DNA of 64,000 bases, taken from the NCBI GenBank assembly GCA_017311185.1, contig JAESUZ010004128.1, positions 744,001 to 808,000 on the forward strand, in the 5' to 3' direction. The notes below the pieces were generated by a model that was given only the letters and a program-made list of their open reading frames with translations, searched no databases and was not told the DNA's origin. Shown here piece by piece: positions 31,970 through 42,593 of this stretch. The stretch is from Proteles cristata cristata. Taxonomy: Eukaryota > Chordata > Mammalia > Carnivora > Hyaenidae. Made by a program: the position numbers and the translations under genes. Position 1 is the first letter of the stretch. Each line of letters begins with the position of its first letter.

Positions 31970-32125
31970 ATAATCATAATGATTTAATTCCTGACATATT
32001 TACAAAACACCATAGAGAGGCTGTGCTGTAATTTATTTAACCACCATCAATTGCTGGAGATTTAAGTGTTTGTACTTTTCTTTGTTAAAAATACTAAAAT
32101 AATATATTGTTTCTGTATAACACTG
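31970..32125 (-). mobile_element. Weak old L1 3' fragment
   Basis: gctgtgctgtaatttatttaaccaccatcaattgctggagatttaagtg resembles the decayed L1M passage read in reverse. Low certainty. Confidence 0.4.
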
Positions 32126-32131
32126 TTTCCA

Positions 32132-32364
32132 TTTTATTTTTTAATTTTAGCTTTTTAGAAAGGGAGAGTGAAAGGGTGTGAAGGGGGCAGAGAGAGAGAG
32201 AGAGAGACAGAGAGAGAGAGTGTCTGAAGCAGAATGGATGTACTGTTCATTGAAGAGCTGTCAGTGCAGAGCTGGATGTGGGTTTGATCCCATGACCCTG
32301 AGATCATGACCTGAGCTGAAATTAAGAGCCAGATGATTAACTGACTAAGCCATCCAGGTACCCC
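32132..32364 (-). repeat. CanSINE, older copy
   Basis: Reverse copy with an expanded GAGA tract, gatcatgacctgagctgaaa and a ctaagccatccaggtacccc head. Flanks share aacact(g/t)tt(t/c)-type sequence. Confidence 0.85.
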
Positions 32365-32365
32365 A

Positions 32366-32627
32366 ACACTTTTTCTGTTTTAAAAATTAAGTACTTCCTT
32401 AAATTAAAGCCCCAGATTTGGGGTTTTAGAAATGGATAAAAAAAATTATAGGTGTCTTCATCATAACACACTCTAAGGACTTACTAGTAATATCTTACAT
32501 TTCACATTCCCTGAAGCATTTGGAAAACTATCTGGCAAGAAGGTGCCCTGAAGAAGTGTAGAAGTATCTGTTGGAAAATGTGTATTTATGGTAGAGTTAG
32601 TGGGCTCAGTTCCTTGACGACACTCTC
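32366..32627. other. Anonymous sequence
   Basis: Nothing recognised. Confidence 0.35.
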
Positions 32628-32686
32628 AACTTTGAAGTAGAAAGTTGGAGAACTTTGAACTACGAAGTTGGAGAACTTTGAAGTAC
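32628..32686. repeat. 23-bp tandem repeat, about 2.6 units
   Basis: Units at 32628-32650, 32651-32673 and a partial at 32674-32686. Each starts aactttgaa and ends gttggag, and the first two differ at four positions. A small local duplication. Confidence 0.85.
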
Positions 32687-33849
32687 AGCCTCTCATTGCT
32701 TTGAGATAGGGCTATAATGGTCATTGATTTTGCTTCTTGATGATGAATTAGCCCTTGACAGTCTGAGTCAAACTTGTGAATACAGCAGATGCAATATGTA
32801 GCTATCATGAAACAGTCTTCAACTATACATTAGTTTGGACATGAAAAGAAACATAGGGAGTTGCTTGGACAATCTAGAAGAATCTCTTTTATATAACAGT
32901 TCAGACCTAGCCAGACAGCCCTTGGCAAATTAAGTGGCATTGCTCATGAGGTTATCTTGGTGGCCAGGCTTCTCAGTTGGCTCTGCTTTCTCAACAGGTA
33001 GATATCATCTCAGAGTTTTCTCAGGGAAACCATCCAAATATGGGAAAGAGGAAGGGGATATAAGAAGCTTCCTGAAATGAGGGAAGTAACACATGGCTTC
33101 CATTTGCTAAGCATGAGTCACATGACCACACCCACCTCCAAGTAAGCCTGGGAAATGTAGTCCCTGTTTTGACATCTTTGTGCCCAGAAAGGGAGAATGG
33201 ACACAGAGGGGCCATTATCAATATTTGCTACAAGCTGGGCTGTGTTTCCAGAACTTGATAAAGGAAGGATATGTGAATCCTGATATCTAGGGTTCAGAGG
33301 ATAAAGCAATCAGGAAAGGTGATACACCTTAGTGGTTTTAATGGTAAGAGAGCTGGACTTTTATTCCTCACTTCTAGAAAAATGGGCATTTTTTTTTGTT
33401 TGCTTCATACATGCTCACTTATAGATTAAAAATGACAACTTTCTTTTTTAAACAGTGCTATTATAAGAGATCAACAATTCTGAGATACAGAAAATAAAAA
33501 CTTTCTGATTATCCTCAAAAAATAGAAAGTAAAAAGAAGAAAATATCAATATTCAGCAATCCTGTGACCATGAGATGACTATTTGTAAAGATATGTATAC
33601 ACCTATTTCTTCAAGTAAATTTATGATCATGGTATACATACCACTTTCTATATAATTTTCCATTAGTATCATATTATAAAAATTGTTCATATCATTAAAA
33701 TAATCTCTAAAAATATGATTTTTAGTAACTCTCAATATAATGGGCTCTCTTTCAAAATTTTTTGGGAGTTCTTTGTAAGCTTCTGTAGATTGAAAACAGG
33801 GCTACATCCTTAAATGCAGACTAGTATAGCATGTATGTAAAAGGACCTT
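32687..33849. other. Anonymous sequence
   Basis: 1.2 kb with no recognised element. 33385-33770 is AT-rich. Confidence 0.4.
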
Positions 33850-33990
33850 AGCGGTGGTCCAAATATAATATCTACATTTTATAAGTCAGGAGGCTGATAC
33901 GCATGGATGATAAATCAACAGCTGTATATTACAAACAGTAATATCCTCTGTTTTCTGATTCCTGGTTGAGAATTCATCCACTGTACTACT
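33850..33990 (-). repeat. MIR fragment (weak)
   Basis: tctacattttataagtcaggaggctg ... ttctgattcctggttgag ... ccactgtactac fits a decayed reverse MIR. Confidence 0.45.
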
Positions 33991-34059
33991 CAACTTGCAT
34001 TGAACTCCTTTCGAGAGCTTACCATCTACAGAGGATGCAAATAAACTTTTTCCTATATA

Positions 34060-34185
34060 TCTTTCAAATGACAGCTCCTAAAAGACCTCCTTTATGAAGA
34101 CTTCCCTGTCCCTTTGTGAGATTTCAGTGTCTTTTGGGTTCCCCAAAGCTTGTGTCCACTTTTCACAGGTGGGGTGAGCTCACAA
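34060..34185 (-). repeat. L2 fragment
   Basis: aaatgacagctcctaaaagacctcctttatgaagacttccctg matches the L2 3' end read in reverse. Confidence 0.6.
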
Positions 34186-34192
34186 TACATAG

Positions 34193-34620
34193 CAAGGTGA
34201 TTCTCAAACTTTCTGGTCTCAGAGGCCCTTCATATTCCTAAAAATCATTGAGGCCAAAAGAGCTTTTATTTATGTGAGTTATATCTATTTGCATTTTCCA
34301 TATCAATAATGAAACCCGAGAAAGTTTAAAATACATATTTATTAAGCCCACTTAAAAATGAAAATAATATTTAGGAAACAGAGAACTGTAATTTCCCAAG
34401 TGAAGAAAATTCAGTGAGAAGGGTGGCATGATGTTACTCTTTCACTAAAATCTTTAATGCCTGCCTTACTAGAAAGGTAGCTGAATTATCATATCTGTTT
34501 TTGGATTTAATCTGCTACAATATATAAAGAAAATCCAATCTCACACATGTAGTTGGTTGGACAGGTAAGGATTTAATAGCCTTTTCAGATAAAGGTGGAT
34601 ATTCTTTGATGCTATACCAA
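34193..34620. mobile_element. hAT-like DNA transposon, segment 1
   Basis: Left end caaggtgattctcaaacttt, close to the hAT terminal pattern CAGNGGTTCTCAAA. A long colinear similarity to a dispersed mammalian DNA element follows (cattgaggccaaaagagctttt, gtgagttatatctatttgca). The right end at 36391-36410, ccaccctttgagaacctctg, is its inverted counterpart. The element is non-autonomous: no transposase frame is visible. Later insertions split it into four further segments. Confidence 0.65.
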
Positions 34621-34624
34621 ATTC

Positions 34625-34765
34625 AGCAAGTCACAGTCCCCACTCCCTCCTGCTTTATTGAGGTGTAGCTGACACATTAAACTTGTATATATTTAAAGTG
34701 TATGACATGAAGAGTTAGTATATGTATACACTGTGAACTGACTGCCACAATCAAGCTAATTAACA
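34625..34765 (-). mobile_element. L1 3' end inserted in the hAT element
   Basis: ctttattgaggtgtagctgacac, tttaaagtgtatgacatga and actgactgccacaatcaagctaat fit an old L1 3' end in reverse orientation. Confidence 0.65.
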
Positions 34766-35022
34766 GTTTTTGGAAGCTTAGTTGCAGAATGAAGGCTGAA
34801 ACCTGGTCAGCAAACTTGGGGTGCTCTGAGCATTCAGATGCACTGGGCTAGCTCTCACTTTGGATGAAGGGTTACCCACCCTGCTCTTGTACCATAATGC
34901 ATTGGTAATTCAGAAAATATTGGTTCTTCGTGTTCTGCAGATCTTCTGTTTCATATACAATATCGAAACTTCTATTTGTCAGTATTACTTCTGACCTCAT
35001 TGTAAAAAGATCTTCAAGTGTT
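34766..35022. mobile_element. hAT-like DNA transposon, segment 2
   Basis: Continues the element: cataatgcattggtaattcagaaaatattg, gcagatcttctgtttcatatac and cagtattacttctgacctcattg. Confidence 0.6.
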
Positions 35023-35040
35023 GGAAGTTCCAAAATTTTA

Positions 35041-35299
35041 TTTTATTTTTACATGTTTATTTATTTATTTTTGAGAGAGTGAGAGAGAGATTGAGAGAGA
35101 GCAAGTGCGTTCTGGTGCATGCACACACACACACAAGGGCAGGGGAGGGGCATAGAAAGAGGGAGAGAGAATCCTATGCAGGCTCCTTGCTGTCAGTGCA
35201 GAGCCCAAGGCAAAGCTTGATCCCACACACTGAGAGATCATGAGCTGAGTTGAAATCAAGAGTGGGCCACTCAACAAACTGAGCCATCCAGGCACCCCA
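35041..35299 (-). repeat. CanSINE inserted in the hAT element
   Basis: Reverse copy with an internal (CA)n stretch near 35120. TSDs ggaagttccaaaatttta (35023-35040) and ggaagttctaaaatttta (35300-35317) differ at one base. Confidence 0.93.
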
Positions 35300-35317
35300 G
35301 GAAGTTCTAAAATTTTA

Positions 35318-35688
35318 ATTTTCACTTGAAAACTCAATTTTACATTGGCAACAAATCTTGTCAACTATTTTCCTTGAAGTGACAAGCTTGATTGTTTTAT
35401 TTTGAGAAAAGAAAGAAAGGCTCTTAAATAACCAACTCTGAATAACCATAGTTGATTTCCAATCTTTCTTTTAGTAAAAATGATATTCTATGGAAAAAAA
35501 CCTGATTATTCAGTTTACAACTCAAATGTTACACAAGTATTTGTACTTTATACACTTTTGTACCCAGCGAGGTGTTTTAAGGAAACTTATTTTTGTTGCA
35601 CAGAATATTAAAAACTTGTGTACTCAAGGGTTGATATTTAATAAAGTTAGTAATAGTTACTGCTTCAACAATGAAACAAAGTGCTTAC
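35318..35688. mobile_element. hAT-like DNA transposon, segment 3
   Basis: gaggtgttttaaggaaacttattttt, ttaaaaacttgtgtactcaaggg and ataaagttagtaatagttactgc continue the same element. The open frame at 35490-35753 runs from it into the next SINE and is not a gene. Confidence 0.6.
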
Positions 35689-35702
35689 ATGAAACTGGTT
35701 TT

Positions 35703-35942
35703 CTATTTTATTTATTTTATTTATTTATTTTTTTAACATTTATTGATTATTGAGAGACAGAGAGAAACAGAGCATGAGCAGGGTGCAGGTGGGGGGTTGA
35801 GGAGGAAACACAGAATCTGAAGTAGGATTCAGGGCCTGAGCTGTCAGCACAGAGACCGATGTGGGGCTCAAACTTACAAACCGCAAGATCATGACTTGAG
35901 CAAAAGTCAGATGTTTAAGTGACTGAGTCACCCAGGTGCCCC
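35703..35942 (-). repeat. CanSINE, first of a tandem pair
   Basis: Reverse copy ending gagtcacccaggtgcccc. It lies between two copies of atgaaactgg(t/c)tttt (near 35689 and 35943). Confidence 0.92.
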
Positions 35943-35956
35943 ATGAAACTGGCTTT

Positions 35957-36173
35957 TTAAAAAACATCTTTATTTTTGAGAGAGAGAGAGAGAGATACCA
36001 TGAGTGGGGGATGGGCAGAGAGAGAGAGAGAGAGGGGAACAGAGGCTCTGAAGCAGACTCCAGGCTCTGTGCTGACAGCAAAGAACCCCACGCAGGGCTT
36101 GAACTTATGAACTGTGAGATCATGAGCTGAGCCCAAGTCAGACGCCTAACTGACTGAGCCACCCAGATGCCCC
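35957..36173 (-). repeat. CanSINE, second of a tandem pair
   Basis: Reverse copy of the same orientation, ending gccacccagatgccccc. It lies between the middle copy of the target sequence (35943) and a third copy, aaactgctttttt (36174-36186). Confidence 0.92.
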
Positions 36174-36186
36174 CAAACTGCTTTTT

Positions 36187-36410
36187 TAAAGAAACCACGG
36201 TGATCAATTCAATGAACACTGGCACAGTCCAGTGCCACGGCCTTGCTGCCTGCTAAGCATGGCAATTTTCCCCATCGGTGCTTTTGCTCCATCAGGACAC
36301 CTGTCCACGCAATGGAAACTGTTTAAGTATTATTATGAAAACAGTTTTGACCTTGCACTCTCCTGGAACGGTCTCCTGAGCATCTGTGGACCACCCTTTG
36401 AGAACCTCTG
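36187..36410. mobile_element. hAT-like DNA transposon, segment 4 (right end)
   Basis: Ends at 36410 with gtggaccaccctttgagaacctctg, the inverted match of the left end. Preceded by tgaccttgcactctcctgg-type sequence. Confidence 0.65.
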
Positions 36411-36734
36411 ACCTAGAGGAAGGGGTAAAGGGGTAAGGGACTGTCAGAAAGGTCAAAAGGAGGGTTCTGAACTCTGATGGAGGAAGTTCAGGCTCTGAAA
36501 GGGCAGTAGGCAGTGTGGTCCCAAGCTGATAACCAAAGCTGAGAGAGGCCTCTGACGAACCTCCTGCAACAGGCTCTGGGTGAAAAGGGAAGAGTGTCAA
36601 GGAGCACAGACCGGAATCACAGAACTGGCTGAGAGCCGGTAAGATTAGTTATGAAGGTGGTCAGTGATGGGCTTTAGCCAGCTTAGGTCCATTTGTGGAT
36701 GGAGTAGGCCCTTGGCTAGAGGTGGTGCCGGCAC
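36411..36734. other. Anonymous sequence
   Basis: Nothing recognised. A short gagg(a)aggggtaaaggggtaaggg run follows the transposon end. Confidence 0.4.
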
Positions 36735-36880
36735 ACTCTGTATTGTACTGTTCATCTGTTTACCCAGAATGGCCTTCGCTCTGATTGGTAGCTTCTGGAG
36801 AGCAGGACACACTTCTGCTCACAGCCTGACCCAAAGGAGCTGCTTGATAAGCATTTTCAGAATGGATGAAGACAACACAG
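36735..36880 (-). repeat. L2 3' fragment
   Basis: agcttctggagagcaggacac, gctgcttgataagcattttcagaatggatgaa fits the L2 3' end in reverse. Confidence 0.6.
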
Positions 36881-37399
36881 CACATTATCAGATGTGATTA
36901 TCAGATGTGATAGGATCAGTGTACCTAGACTGGATATTAAAGAATACCTAAACAGAATAGCTTCAGGCAGAAAGATAGGAAGAGGAGAATAACAGGTGCC
37001 AGGCTATGGGAGAAGAGCACACTAAGGAGAGTGATCCAAATGTTAAAATCTACAAGGAGGTGGAGCAGAGCAGACGCTATGGACCTTTCTGGACCCATTT
37101 CCTCATCTTCTTTTCGTAGCCGACTTTGTATTTATGTGCCCCTGGAGGGGACCTGTGTGGGTAGAAATAGACTCTATACAAAATGAGGAGCTTTAGTTGG
37201 TCCTTCTAGAACCAATGATGCTAGAGGACTTCATTTTTGTGCTTTGTGTAGACGTTAGAGCCCAGAAAACCACATCTGCTAAATTCAACAGTAGAATGGC
37301 ATAGTTTCTGTGAAAGCACATCTGTCTATAGTCACAAATGTAACCATAGGATCTGTTGGCCAAGGTAATATATATTAATGACCTCTATATGTTGGCCTT
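36881..37399. other. Anonymous sequence
   Basis: A 13-bp direct repeat (attatcagatgtg, near 36884 and 36898) is the only structure noticed. Confidence 0.4.
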
Positions 37400-37545
37400 A
37401 GCTCATATTATTGTATTGACACACAATAGCCTTGTAAGATTCTTTTATTGATAAGAATAGAGGCTCAGAGAAGTAAGGTGACTTGTTCAAGGTCAAATAG
37501 TGTGAGCAATGGAAGCCCAAAGATAAGGCACTTTGGGAGGGTGGG
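37400..37545 (-). repeat. MIR SINE
   Basis: Reverse MIR: gctcatattattgtattgacacacaatagccttgtaagat, gaggctcagagaagtaaggtgacttgttcaaggtcaa. Confidence 0.7.
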
Positions 37546-38363
37546 GTAATTTGAAATATTACCTTTGATACTACAGGGCAGGAGCTGTATTGAATTGCTG
37601 GGAAATTTAAGAATTTCTCTCTGTAAATAATACATAGCCATCACCTTAGGGCTCATTTCACTAGTCAATAGGGAATAAATTATCTACCTTGTAGAGGTGG
37701 TTGAGTAAGCTGTAGGATATTAGGCTGCTATTTCACTAATTGCTTTTCTGATGTATTAAATGGATATTGATTCCAAAAGGTGCACAGTTCATTTCCTGCA
37801 GACTGATCAGATAAAACACAATATCCATAATAATTATTATTATGAAATGTGTATTCATATTGGGAAGGGGCTTGTCATGAATGTGATCTGAAGCTGCGAG
37901 GAGAGTCAACAGAGAAGTCATCAGTATGAATAAGCTGAACATCGATCCTTCATGGAAACCTAGCCGTCAATGAAAGAGCAGAGGTAATTGAGTTATTTAA
38001 TGGATATTTTAATTTTTACAAGCTATGAGTTTGTAGATAGAAAAATGATCCCTTGAATTAATAATGTGCATGGAATTGATGTACTGAGTTACCATAGAAA
38101 TCACCTTCAGTACTATTAACACTGCTAATTATGTTGCATTACCCTTAATGTTTCATAAATAAATGCTTCCTTGCTGCTACATAAATCTGTGTTACTTCGT
38201 AGTCTAAGACTACTTGTCTTTTTTATGTGGTTTTGATAAAGTGAATTATCTAAAAGACACTTATCTTATACATTTAAACAAACATAGTACAAAACCGAAT
38301 TCATGTTTCCTGGTAGCAAATATCAGATTAGAATATTATTACTTGGCTCCGTGTTTCATATCC
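37546..38363. other. Anonymous AT-rich sequence
   Basis: No recognised repeat or gene. Confidence 0.4.
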
Positions 38364-38573
38364 TTTTTTTAAATGTTTATTTATTTTTGTGAAAGAGAGA
38401 GACAGAGTGTGAGCAGGGGAGGGGCAGAGAGAGAACGAGAAACAGAATCCGAAGCAGGCTCCACGTGCTGAGCTGCAGCACAGAGCCTGACATGGGGCTT
38501 GAACTCACCAACTGTGAGATCATGTTCTGAGCTGAAGTTGGATGCTTAACTGACCGAGCCACCTAGGCGCCCC
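38364..38573 (-). repeat. CanSINE
   Basis: Reverse copy: tttttttaaatgtttatttattt, cagagcctgacatggggcttg and a gagccacctaggcgcccc head. Confidence 0.93.
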
Positions 38574-38861
38574 TCCATTTTTCCTTTTTCTATCTTTTAC
38601 CTCACCTCTCTGAGACTGCTTGCAGCCATCTGCCATCCATCCATCCATCCTCTAATGCATTACATGAATTAAGCACGTTGTAACAATTAAATGAATTGCA
38701 TATATAGAAGTGCAGACTATTATTATAAATACTATTAATGTTATGTTATACTATTATAATGTTAATATTATCTGTGCAATAACCTAATACATGAGTGACA
38801 AACATGTGTCTTGAGGAAATAAAATATAGAACAAACAGAATCCTCTGATATGATGGAAATG
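38574..38861. other. Anonymous sequence with a short (CCAT)n
   Basis: Short CCAT run at about 38632-38650. The rest is AT-rich without a recognised element. Confidence 0.45.
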
Positions 38862-39005
38862 TTCTATATCTGCACCATCCTATATGGTAGCCACTAGCCA
38901 TGAGGAGTTATCGAGTACTTGATAAGTAGTGAATGTGTCTGAAGAACTGACTTTTACATTTGATTTCATTTTAATTAACTTAAATGTCCTATAAAACAGG
39001 AAAGA
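38862..39005. mobile_element. hAT-type non-autonomous DNA transposon remnant
   Basis: tggtagccactagccatgagg, cgagtacttgataagtagtgaatgtgtctgaagaactgac and ttaattaacttaaatg correspond to one half of a dispersed mammalian hAT element. The inverted second half is missing. Confidence 0.55.
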
Positions 39006-39500
39006 GGGCCAGATACAGAATTTGGCCACCACTTCCTGGCACTGTTCCCTGGACTTGTTCTAGCCAGAGGACTTACTCTTTTTTTTTTCCTTAGCAGAAG
39101 AATCCATGTAATGACTAAGAGTGCATCAAGCAATCAGAGCTGAGGAACATTCCAACAGGATTCTGTCAATAGTCCTTTGTTCTGACTTTAACATACCAGG
39201 TGTCCTGCTTGTGGCCATTTTGACTCCAATTGGAGCTTGGCCATAAGGCCAGTGTGCCCAGCAAGGACTACATGTCCAGTGCTCCAGGGTCTCCTAGTTT
39301 CTTTGAACCCAGTGAATACAGCTGTTTATGAGAGTGCTAACCAGCTAGATTCTATAGGACAGAGGCCTGTGGACAAATCTTAGAAACATGCCTTATAAAA
39401 TGGTTTGCCCCCTTGTGTCTCCTCTGGAGGAAGTCATCATGACCCCAGGAAGAGCGCAGACATAAAGTATTCAAGGAAGTCAAAACCTGGGAGGCTGAGG
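39006..39500. other. Anonymous sequence
   Basis: Nothing recognised. Confidence 0.4.
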
Positions 39501-39596
39501 GGCCTGTCCAAACTACTATCTTTATTAAGTGTCTGAGATGAAATCAGAACCCAGAGCTTTTGACTTTTAATCCCATTGCTCATTCACCATACCACT
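39501..39596 (-). repeat. MIR fragment (weak)
   Basis: tgaaatcagaacccagagcttttgac ... ccattgctcattcaccataccac fits the 5' part of a reverse MIR. Confidence 0.4.
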
Positions 39597-39598
39597 TG

Positions 39599-39979
39599 TG
39601 TTATGATGGCTGAATTGTATCTCCCATGCCCCAAATCCACGTTGAAGTCCTAAGCCCTCTCAGAATGTGATTATACTTGAAGACAGGGTCTTTAAAGGGG
39701 TAGTCAAGTTAAAATAGGTCATTAGGATGGGTTCTAATCCATTATGACTTGTGTCCTTATATGTAAAGGAATGAGGACACAGATAGTACAGATAAAGATC
39801 ATGCAAAGATACAAGGAGAAGGCAGCCATCTTCAATCCTGGGAGAGAGGCCTCAGAAGAAACCAACTCTGCCGCCATCTTGACCTCTGACTTCTAGCCTC
39901 CAGAATTGTGAGACAATAAATTTATGTGGTTTAAACAACCCTGCCTGAGGTACTTTGTAATGGCAGTCCTAAGAAACCA
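39599..39979 (+). mobile_element. MLT1-type LTR (ERVL-MaLR)
   Basis: tgttatgatggctgaattgt start, gacagggtctttaaagggg, aggtcattaggatgggttctaatcc, gaggacacagatag, cttctagcctccagaattgtgagacaataaa and a taatggcagtcctaa end, all in MLT1 order. Confidence 0.85.
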
Positions 39980-40057
39980 TTTTGGCATTCAACCTCCACA
40001 AGGACTTTAAAGCTAAAGAAAATAGTAAAATAATTCCACTAAGATGCTTACAGTTCT

Positions 40058-40171
40058 TTTTTTTACAAATAGTTTATTGTCAAGTTGGTTTCCATATAAC
40101 ATCCAGTGCTCGTCCCCACAAGTGCCCCCCTCCGTGCCCCTCCCCCTCCCCCCACATCCATCAGTTCCCTC
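40058..40171 (-). mobile_element. Very short 5'-truncated L1 with a long TSD
   Basis: 114 bp of the L1 3' end in reverse (poly-T, then acaaatagtttattgtcaag to ccacatccatcag). The flanking direct repeat is perfect over 23 bp (40035-40057 and 40172-40194, core aagatgcttacagttct). Confidence 0.92.
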
Positions 40172-40383
40172 TCCACTAAGATGCTTACAGTTCTAATTAA
40201 ATAGGTAGCAGGTGATATTTCAGTAGCCTGTATCACACTCACAACGCTGAAGAATAGATGTGAAGATTGATTACACTTGCAGATCTATTTGAAACATTTT
40301 GGCTTGAGAATGACAAAGAGTAATGAGGCGATGTCAGTTACTCGTCAAGAAATAGCGACACTCAGGCGAAGCCATGAAACATC

Positions 40384-40762
40384 TTTTTTTTTTTTAATTT
40401 TTTTACAAATTGTTAAGTTGGTTTCCATATAACACCGGGTGCTCATCCCCACACATGCCTTCCTCCATGCCCATCTCCCCCCTCCCCTCCCACACCCATG
40501 AGTCTTCAGTTTGTTCTCAGCATTCAAGAGTCTCTCAAGGTTTGCCTCTCTCCCTTTCCCCCACCATTTCTCCCCTTCTTCGCCCTCATGGTCCTCTGTT
40601 AAGTTCCTTCCAATTCTCCTATACGTGTGAACATATGATATTTGTCCTTCTCTGCCTGACTTATTTCGCTCAGCATAACACCCTCAAGGTCCATCCATGT
40701 TGCTACACATGGCCAGATTTCATTCTTTCTCATTGCCATGTAGTATTCCATTGTATAAGAAA
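40384..40762 (-). mobile_element. 5'-truncated L1 3' end
   Basis: Reverse L1 3' UTR and the last ~75 codons of ORF2, from the poly-T at 40384 to tagtattccattgtata. TSD atgaaacatc (40374-40383) and atgagacatc (40769-40778), one mismatch. Confidence 0.9.
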
Positions 40763-40778
40763 AAATGAATGAGACATC

Positions 40779-41250
40779 ATTTTTGAGAGACTAAGAAGGA
40801 AAATGACATGGATAGGTGCATACCAGTATTCGAAGTGCTGGCCAAATTTGGTCCTTTTTATGAATTGTACTTTAGAATATAATGGTGTTAGAATATAAGA
40901 GTACTTACACAAAACTTTGTGCATTTAAAGTTGTGCTCTATTTTTGATAACTCCTGGATTTCTTCATTCAAGTCTCTTGATAATTAGTCAGAATTTCTAA
41001 AATCCCATAAACTTGGTCACTTTCTAATTCTCTGTCCAGCAGATTCACCTTGGTCCAAAGGGCACAGAGTATGTGGTGAAGTTGCCCTTTTCTCTAATCT
41101 CTAATCTGAGACCATGCAGATGGTGACATTGTTTGGTACAATTTTAGAATTTTAGAAAATCCAATACTTTATTGTCAGCAAGCTTGAGAGAAGATATCTA
41201 AGTAATATTACAAGGTAGTAAGCCAATTTATACAATAAAATTTTGAAGGA
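40779..41250. other. Anonymous sequence
   Basis: Nothing recognised. Confidence 0.4.
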
Positions 41251-41458
41251 GGGGATCCTGAGTGGTTCAGTCAGTTAAGTGTCCAACTCTTGATTTCTGT
41301 TCAGGTCATGACCTCATGATTTGTGAGTTCGAACTCTGCATGGTCAGTACCTGCCTGAGATTGTTTTTCTATCCCTCTCTCTCTGCCCCTCCTGGGCTCA
41401 CATGCTCTCTCTTTCTCTCTCCCTCTCAAAAATAAATAAACTTAAAAAATAAAAAGAA
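41251..41458 (+). repeat. CanSINE, older copy
   Basis: Forward copy starting ggggatcctgagtggttcag, with a short deletion in the middle and a caaaaataaataaac end. Confidence 0.88.
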
Positions 41459-41806
41459 TGTGTCTCAGATAGCTTTAACTGCTAAACAAATATCATAGCC
41501 TGGGTGGCTTCAACATTAAAAATTTATTTCTCACTGTTTGGAGCTGGGAAGCCAAAGATTAAGGTACTACAGATTTGGTGTCTGGTGAGGACCCACTTCC
41601 TGGCTTGAAAAACCACACACAGCAGAAAGAGATAATTTTTCTCATCTCTCCTCTTATAAGGACACTAATTCCACTCATTAGGAGTCTACCCTCAGGAGCT
41701 CATCTAAACTTACCTCCTAAATACTCCATCCCAAATACCATCACATTAGAGATTAGGGCTTCAACATACGAATTTTGGGGTACACGTTCATTCAGCCCAA
41801 AGCAGA
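41459..41806 (-). mobile_element. MLT1-type LTR (ERVL-MaLR)
   Basis: Reverse MLT1: tcatagcctgggtggcttcaac, aatttatttctcactgtttggagctgg, ataaggacactaattcc, agggcttcaacatacgaattttggggtacac. Decayed, with an internal deletion. Confidence 0.75.
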
Positions 41807-41850
41807 GTTGAAAAGTTGGGTTTTTAGATGACATGTGTATTATTATTATT

Positions 41851-42082
41851 ATTTTTTTAAGAAAAGTTTTTAAATGTTTTTATTTATTTCTAGGAGACAG
41901 AGAGAGAGACAGCGTGAGCAGGGGAGGGTCAGAGAGAGAGGGAATCACAGACTCTGAAACAGGCTCCAGGCTCTGAGGTGGCAGTCAGCACAGAGCCCGA
42001 CGCGGGGCTCGAACCCACGAACCGCGAGATCATGACCCAAGCGAAAGTCGGACGCTTAACCGACTAAGCCACCCAGGCGCCC
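41851..42082 (-). repeat. Young CanSINE nested in an older SINE
   Basis: Reverse copy with ctaggagacagagagagagac, ggcagtcagcacagagcccgacgcgg, gcgagatcatgacccaagcg and a gactaagccacccaggcgcc head: the young variant group. It is inserted in the TAT/ATT-rich tail of the SINE that follows, and both flanks show attattaatatt-type repeats. Confidence 0.95.
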
Positions 42083-42103
42083 TATTAATATTATTAATAT
42101 TAT

Positions 42104-42104
42104 T

Positions 42105-42147
<43 letters not shown>

Positions 42148-42243
42148 CGTGCATGCATGCACATGAGCTTGGGAGGGGCAGAGGAAGAGGGAGAGCTAAA
42201 ATCAAGAGTCAGATGCTCAACCTACTGAGCCACTCAGGTGCCC
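42104..42243 (-). repeat. Older CanSINE with a (GA)n tract, host of the nested copy
   Basis: Pure (GA)n at about 42109-42142, then gggaggggcagaggaagaggg, ctaaaatcaagagtcagatgc and a ctgagccactcaggtgccct head. The central part, including the usual cagagccc block, is deleted. Confidence 0.85.
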
Positions 42244-42507
42244 TGATATGTGTTTTCTTACATCCTGGAAAAATAAGTAAAAACTCAGAGTATCATTGCT
42301 TATTTTCAAGATTTAAGATTATCTGTGAATAAAACCATGCCTTTCAAAAATCATAGCTTAATTGCATTTCCAGCTCCTCTTCCTGCTCTGGAGAATGGGG
42401 GCTGGGGCTGAAAGTTCCAAGCTTTTAACCACGACTTGGTCAGTCTGTCTTGTGACCAGCTCCCACCCAGGGGCCCACCTGGAGTCATTGGAACAAAAGA
42501 CATTCTT

Positions 42508-42593
42508 TTTTGTTTGTTTGTTTGTTTGTTTGTTTCAGCTGAGTGATTTTTTTCTAATTAATTAATTAATTTTTTACAAATAGTTTATTGTCA
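42508..42593 (-). mobile_element. Mini L1 insertion with possible 3' transduced sequence
   Basis: Bounded by TSDs aacaaaagacattctt (42492-42507) and aacaaaaaacattctt (42594-42609), one mismatch. On the minus strand it reads: the last ~20 bases of L1 (tgacaataaactatttgtaa), an A/T-rich run, ~17 bp of non-L1 sequence (atcactcagctg core), then a second A-rich tail of AAAC units. That is the order expected if transcription ran past the L1 poly-A signal. Confidence 0.65.

Noticed and set aside
35490..35753. 87-codon frame as a transposase remnant
   Set aside because: It crosses from the hAT-like element into an inserted SINE and shows no transposase motif.
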